DNA of 64,000 nucleotides, from contig DLHI01000035.1 in the NCBI GenBank assembly GCA_002483135.1, positions 60,448 through 124,447 on the forward strand, read 5' to 3'. Origin of the DNA: Hyphomonadaceae bacterium UBA7672. Lineage in GTDB: Bacteria > Pseudomonadota > Alphaproteobacteria > Caulobacterales > Hyphomonadaceae. Positions 60,594 through 64,000 of this stretch are shown piece after piece. Below the pieces are notes generated by a model. That model worked only from the letters and a program-made list of their open reading frames with translations, was not told the DNA's origin and ran no database searches. How positions within the stretch are numbered: position 1 is the stretch's first letter; each line of letters begins with the position of its first letter. The translations under genes were made by a program, and so were the position numbers.

Positions 60594-62870
60594 TCAGGTC
60601 CAGCGCAGCTCGGCCTGAGCGACCGGCAGCGTGCGGATACGCTTGCCCGTCGCTGCGAAGATGGCGTTCGCCACGGCCGGAAGCACCGGCGGCAGGGCGG
60701 GTTCGCCAAGGCCGGTGGGGTTGTTGGGCGTGATGTGGAAGTGGCTGTCGATCTGCGGCGCGTAGTCCATGCGCAGCAACGGCATGTCGTAGAAGTTGGT
60801 CTGCACCGTCCGGCCTTTGTCGAACGTGATCTTCTGGTGCATTTCCGAAATGCCGTCGACGATCGAGCCTTCCACCTGATTGTGGGCGTTGAAGGGGTTG
60901 ATGATCTGCGAGCCAACATCGCCCACCGACCAGACCTTCAGCACGCGCCAGGAGCCGTTCTGAGCGACCTTCACCTTGGCGACCTGGGCGAAATAGCCCT
61001 GGTGCGAGAAGTAGAAGGCGACGCCCATTCCCGTGCCCTTCGGCAGCGAGGTGCGGTTGGCCCAGCCCGAACGCTCGCCCACGATGCGGACGACTTCCTT
61101 CATCCTGTCGGGGTTCATGCCGGTGCGGTTTGCGCCAGCAGGCACGGGCAGGCTCAGCAGTTCGAGACGGAAGGCCAGCGGGTCCTTCCCGGCGGCATGC
61201 GCGATCTCGTCGATGAAGGACTGGTGCGCGAAGCACACCGCGTTCGACGTCGGCGCGCGGAGCGGGCCTGTGGGCATGCCGCCCATCATGATCGACTGGT
61301 TATAGGAATGGTTCGGCACATAGTTGGCCGGGAATTCCTGCGGCGGTGAGGTCGCGCTTGCCAGCACGGCCATCGCGCCGGTCGCATTGGGGCGGCCGAA
61401 CGTGATGAAGTGGTTGGAGAAAGCGACGAGGTTGTTGTCCTTGTCGAGACCAGCCTTGAAGTTGTGGTAGCCGCCAGGGCGATACGGGTCGTGCTGCACG
61501 TCCTGTTCGCGGGTCCAGATCAGCTTGATCGGGATATTGCCGGCTTGTTTGGAGATAGCAGCCGCCTCAACCGCATAATCGTTGTCGAGGCGACGGCCGA
61601 AGCCGCCGCCCGCGCGGATCATGTGGATCGTGATCTTGTCTTTTGTCACACCGAGCGCGTTCTGGATCAGCGAGAAGGCTCCGTTGGCGCCCATGTCCGG
61701 ACGCTGGGTCGGGGCCCAGACTTCCACTGTGCCATCTGCCTTCGCGTGGGCCGTGCAATTCATCGGCTCGAGCGGGGCGTGCACCAGGAACGGATAGGCG
61801 TAGCTGGCTTCAAGCGTCTTTGCGGCGCCTTTCAGCGCGGCATCGACATCGCCAACCTTGGAGAGGTTCGACATCGGCGCGGCCTTGGCGAGTTCAGCTG
61901 CTTTGGCATCGTACTGCGTGGTCGACTCGTCTTTGGAGACGCCTTCATCCCACGTGATCTTCAGCTTGGTGGCCGCGTTCTTGGCCGTCCACCAGTCGTT
62001 GGCCACGATGGCGACACCGTCCAGAAGGCCCATTTTTGTTGGCAGATCGCCAACCTGCTTCACGACGAAGCAATCGACGATGCCGGGCAGGGCCTTGATC
62101 TCGTCGGTGTTGGCCGTGACGACCTTGCCCCCGAACACGGGGCATTTTTCGAAGTACGCGAACTTCATGCCTTCGACCTTCTGGTCGATGCCGAAGATGG
62201 GTTCGCCGCGCACGATCTTGGGCGAATCCCAGTTGCGCATGGGCTTGCCGATAATGCGGTAGTTCTTCGGGTCCTTCATCTTCAGCGTGGCGACGTCTGG
62301 CGGCGTCAGCTTCGCTGCATCGACGACGAGGTCGCCGTAAGGGATCTTCGTGTTCGAGGCGGCGTGAACCACCATCGAAGGCTCGGTGGTGAACTCCTCG
62401 AACGGCTTTCCGAGACGTGCGGCGGCCGCCTGGATGAGCATGTGGCGCGTGCCGGCGCCGATCTGGCGCATCGGGCCCCAGTGCTGCGGCGTTGCGAACG
62501 AGCCGCCGGCAATCTGGCCGCCGCCCATGGTCTGGGCAGTGTATTTCGAGTCCGCGTCAGCCTGTTCGATAACGACCTTCGACCAGTCCGCGTCAAGTTC
62601 CTCGGCGACCAGCATGGGCAGCATGGTCTTGATGCCCTGGCCGATTTCCGGGTTCTTCGCGACGATGCGGACCGTGCCCTCGGGCGAGATTGCGACGAAG
62701 ATGTTGAGATCGACGACCGGGGCTGGGGGCGGCGCCGGTTCAGCGGCGAGAACGGGCGCGCCATCCGTTGTGTCGGCTGGCGTCATGCAGCCTGACAGCA
62801 GAAGGCCGCCACCCGCGGCGGACGCGAGCAGGAAGAAGCGGCGTGAGGTTACGATGTTTCCGTCGGCCAT
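60594..62870 (-). CDS. iorB: Molybdopterin hydroxylase large subunit (isoquinoline 1-oxidoreductase beta-like)
   Basis: Periplasmic or membrane-attached molybdenum hydroxylase subunit of 758 aa. The N-terminus has a twin-arginine signal (TSRRFFLLASAAGGGLLLSGC) with a lipobox-like end. The cofactor domain shows EIGQGIKTMLPMLVAEELDADW, MGGGQIAGGSFA, VHAPLEPMNCTAHAKADG, APTQRPD, GGGFGRRLDNDY and EGSIVDGISEM, matching the IorB/aldehyde dehydrogenase group. It pairs with the 2Fe-2S subunit encoded 3 bp upstream. No CoxI/XdhC maturation gene was seen in the window. The substrate is unknown. Confidence 0.92.
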   Translation of the reverse strand: MADGNIVTSRRFFLLASAAGGGLLLSGCMTPADTTDGAPVLAAEPAPPPAPVVDLNIFVAISPEGTVRIVAKNPEIGQGIKTMLPMLVAEELDADWSKVVIEQADADSKYTAQTMGGGQIAGGSFATPQHWGPMRQIGAGTRHMLIQAAAARLGKPFEEFTTEPSMVVHAASNTKIPYGDLVVDAAKLTPPDVATLKMKDPKNYRIIGKPMRNWDSPKIVRGEPIFGIDQKVEGMKFAYFEKCPVFGGKVVTANTDEIKALPGIVDCFVVKQVGDLPTKMGLLDGVAIVANDWWTAKNAATKLKITWDEGVSKDESTTQYDAKAAELAKAAPMSNLSKVGDVDAALKGAAKTLEASYAYPFLVHAPLEPMNCTAHAKADGTVEVWAPTQRPDMGANGAFSLIQNALGVTKDKITIHMIRAGGGFGRRLDNDYAVEAAAISKQAGNIPIKLIWTREQDVQHDPYRPGGYHNFKAGLDKDNNLVAFSNHFITFGRPNATGAMAVLASATSPPQEFPANYVPNHSYNQSIMMGGMPTGPLRAPTSNAVCFAHQSFIDEIAHAAGKDPLAFRLELLSLPVPAGANRTGMNPDRMKEVVRIVGERSGWANRTSLPKGTGMGVAFYFSHQGYFAQVAKVKVAQNGSWRVLKVWSVGDVGSQIINPFNAHNQVEGSIVDGISEMHQKITFDKGRTVQTNFYDMPLLRMDYAPQIDSHFHITPNNPTGLGEPALPPVLPAVANAIFAATGKRIRTLPVAQAELRWT

Positions 62871-62873
62871 GGA

Positions 62874-63356
62874 TCAGACCTCCCGCTTGTCTTTTGTGTC
62901 GACACCCGCCGCCGTCTTGATGGCTTCACGGATGCGCTTGTAAGTTCCGCAACGGCAGGCATTGCCCTGCATCGCTGCGTCGATGTCTGCGTCGCTCGGG
63001 GCAGGGTTGGTATTCAGCAGGGCGGTGGCGGCCATCACCTGGCCCGCCTGGCAGTACCCGCACTGCATCACGTCAACGTCGAGCCACGCTTTCTGGACGG
63101 CCTGTCCCTTAGGCGTCTCGCCGATCGCCTCGATCGTGGTGACGCGCTGGGCGCCGACCGTCGACACGGCGGTCATGCACGCGCGCGCGACCTTGCCGTC
63201 GAGGTGGACCGTGCACGCGCCGCAGGAAGCGACGCCGCAGCCGAACTTGGTTCCGACAAGGCCCAGCTTATCCCGCAACACCCACAGCAGGGGCATGGCC
63301 GGATCGGCATCAACCGTTTCGGTCTTTCCATTCACGTTGATTGTATAGGTTGCCAT
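62874..63356 (-). CDS. iorA: 2Fe-2S subunit of the molybdenum hydroxylase (isoquinoline 1-oxidoreductase alpha-like)
   Basis: Electron-transfer subunit of 160 aa with two 2Fe-2S clusters. The plant-type site is GCGVASCGACTVHLDG with a fourth Cys in VARACMTAV; the C-terminal four-helix site is MQCGYCQAGQVMAA and NACRCGTYKRIREAI. It is the first gene of the iorAB unit and is translated 3 bp before iorB. It has no signal peptide and is probably exported bound to the Tat substrate IorB. Confidence 0.95.
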   Translation of the reverse strand: MATYTINVNGKTETVDADPAMPLLWVLRDKLGLVGTKFGCGVASCGACTVHLDGKVARACMTAVSTVGAQRVTTIEAIGETPKGQAVQKAWLDVDVMQCGYCQAGQVMAATALLNTNPAPSDADIDAAMQGNACRCGTYKRIREAIKTAAGVDTKDKREV

Positions 63357-63705
63357 TTGGAGCTCCGCGGGCGTGTTCCGGGTCAGGTCCCGGTTCCTCC
63401 GCCCATTTTCTTCTTGTCTTTAACCCGCGACGCACACGCCCATCCGAAGTCGGGCGCGCCTTGGCCGATTCAATAACGCGGGACGTGGTGAACGCCAATG
63501 ACAGGTGGGCGAACGCTCAAGCCAAATTCGCCTCAACCAAAACACGCTTGCGCGAGATGGCGGCCCTTGTTGAGAACTGTTCTCAGCAGTCAGGCGCCTC
63601 ATCTGAGGGCGTTGTTTTCAGCGGCGAATAGCGATGCCCGATTGGTGGGAGGCGCGGCGGCTGTTACGTTGGGCCCAAGAACTGATCGCGAAGCAGGGGG
63701 ATGGG
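63357..63705. other. Divergent intergenic region iorA / membrane protein gene
   Basis: About 350 bp. It holds a perfect 15-bp palindrome (63571-63585). An open frame from 63634 that is in phase with the following gene could extend its N-terminus by 24 residues (MPDWWEARRLLRW). No other coding signal was seen. Confidence 0.5.
63571..63585. promoter_or_regulatory. Perfect 15-bp palindrome, candidate operator
   Basis: TGAGAAC-T-GTTCTCA, seven paired bases on each side of one T. It lies 49 bp before an in-frame ATG (63634) of the last gene and about 215 bp before iorA. No regulator is assigned. Confidence 0.5.
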
Positions 63706-64000
63706 ATGCGCGTGTTTCTGGCCGTCGTCGCTGCCTGCTTCATCGGGCTCGGCATGGCGCTGGTTATCATGGTGATCCCGCGACTGCTGGAGAGCAGTGA
63801 CAGTTTTCCCAATCTGGAATTCGGAGTGATGGCCTGGCTCGCTGCGCTGACGCCGGGCGGCGTGATCATTATCTTCGGCAGCGTCACCTACATGCTGTGC
63901 AGCATCGACCAGCGTCTGCAGGACATCGCGGACAACGGCCGGCTCGGGCTGCCACAGCCACGCGCGCCGGATCCCTATGCTGCGCCGCTGCCCGGACTGC
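63706..64000 (+). CDS. Hypothetical membrane protein (cut by window edge)
   Basis: Frame open to the window end, 98 residues visible. Two hydrophobic helices (VFLAVVAACFIGLGMALVIMV and WLAALTPGGVIIIFGSVTYML) are followed by a polar helix (SIDQRLQDIADNGRL) and a proline-rich part. The ATG at 63706 has AGGGGG upstream; an in-frame ATG at 63634 is an alternative. Family not recognised. Confidence 0.65.
   Translation, partial: MRVFLAVVAACFIGLGMALVIMVIPRLLESSDSFPNLEFGVMAWLAALTPGGVIIIFGSVTYMLCSIDQRLQDIADNGRLGLPQPRAPDPYAAPLPGL

Noticed and set aside
61410..62795. A 461-codon plus-strand frame
   Set aside because: It is antisense to iorB, which shows clear molybdenum hydroxylase motifs.
1..64000. 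tRNA or rRNA genes
   Set aside because: I looked for T-loop and CCA-end patterns and rRNA blocks while reading and saw none; rnpB is the only known RNA gene recognised. A tRNAscan-SE run would settle this.

Overview
The window is high-GC DNA with short gaps and many four-base stop/start overlaps. It looks like an alphaproteobacterium, most likely a Caulobacterales/Hyphomonadaceae-type dimorphic bacterium. The reasons are the gene repertoire (mreBCD-pbp2-rodA, rnpB next to a dcw cluster, a STAS-fused MlaE with a PqiC-type lipoprotein, a TonB receptor next to a beta-propeller phytase, many secreted serine hydrolases) and CtrA/DnaA-like boxes in front of cell-cycle genes. The family assignment is inference; no rRNA or tRNA gene was seen in the window.

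Layout. 1-5.1 kb: the end of leuA, an 0.8 kb gap with palindromic and dispersed repeats, an ABC-F ATPase, an EVE-domain protein and an MFS transporter carrying an unusual periplasmic Ig-like insertion. 5.4-11.2 kb: the rod-shape operon mreB-mreC-mreD-mrdA-rodA. 11.2-15.3 kb: a sodium symporter, a higBA toxin-antitoxin pair with a clear operator, a prolyl aminopeptidase, a small lipoprotein and a DUF423 protein. 15.5-19.0 kb: a four-gene Mla-type phospholipid ABC transporter. 19.1-21.5 kb: an M14 carboxypeptidase, a secreted protein and a cytochrome c.

21.7-37.7 kb: rnpB, then mraZ-rsmH-ftsL-ftsI-murE-murF-mraY-murD-ftsW-murG, a DsrE-like gene with its own FNR-type box, murC, an extensin-like gene and murB. 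The usual ddl-ftsQ-ftsA-ftsZ tail does not follow. The mraZ leader carries a perfect DnaA box, a CtrA-like site and four MraZ-type pentamers on a 10-bp period.

37.7-57.6 kb is an accessory region of mostly exported proteins: three paralogous serine hydrolases, a beta-barrel, periplasmic MsrA, a sugar dehydrogenase, a PEBP protein, a HAD hydrolase, a phytase locus (TonB receptor broken by one extra G, plus phytase) behind a four-repeat Pho-box-like array, an amidohydrolase, and nrdA with NrdR-, CtrA- and DnaA-like sites. 57.6-58.3 kb lacks a convincing gene but encodes a strongly folded minus-strand RNA candidate. Upstream of it lies a 100-bp block that recurs, inverted, at 855-955. 58.3-63.4 kb holds a multidomain redoxin/cytochrome/copper-monooxygenase-like protein and a two-subunit molybdenum hydroxylase (IorAB type). 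The window ends in a partial membrane protein.

Together the core genes build and pattern the cell wall (MreBCD/PBP2/RodA for elongation, dcw for precursors and division). The accessory genes point to an oligotroph that scavenges nutrients, especially phosphate, at the cell surface.
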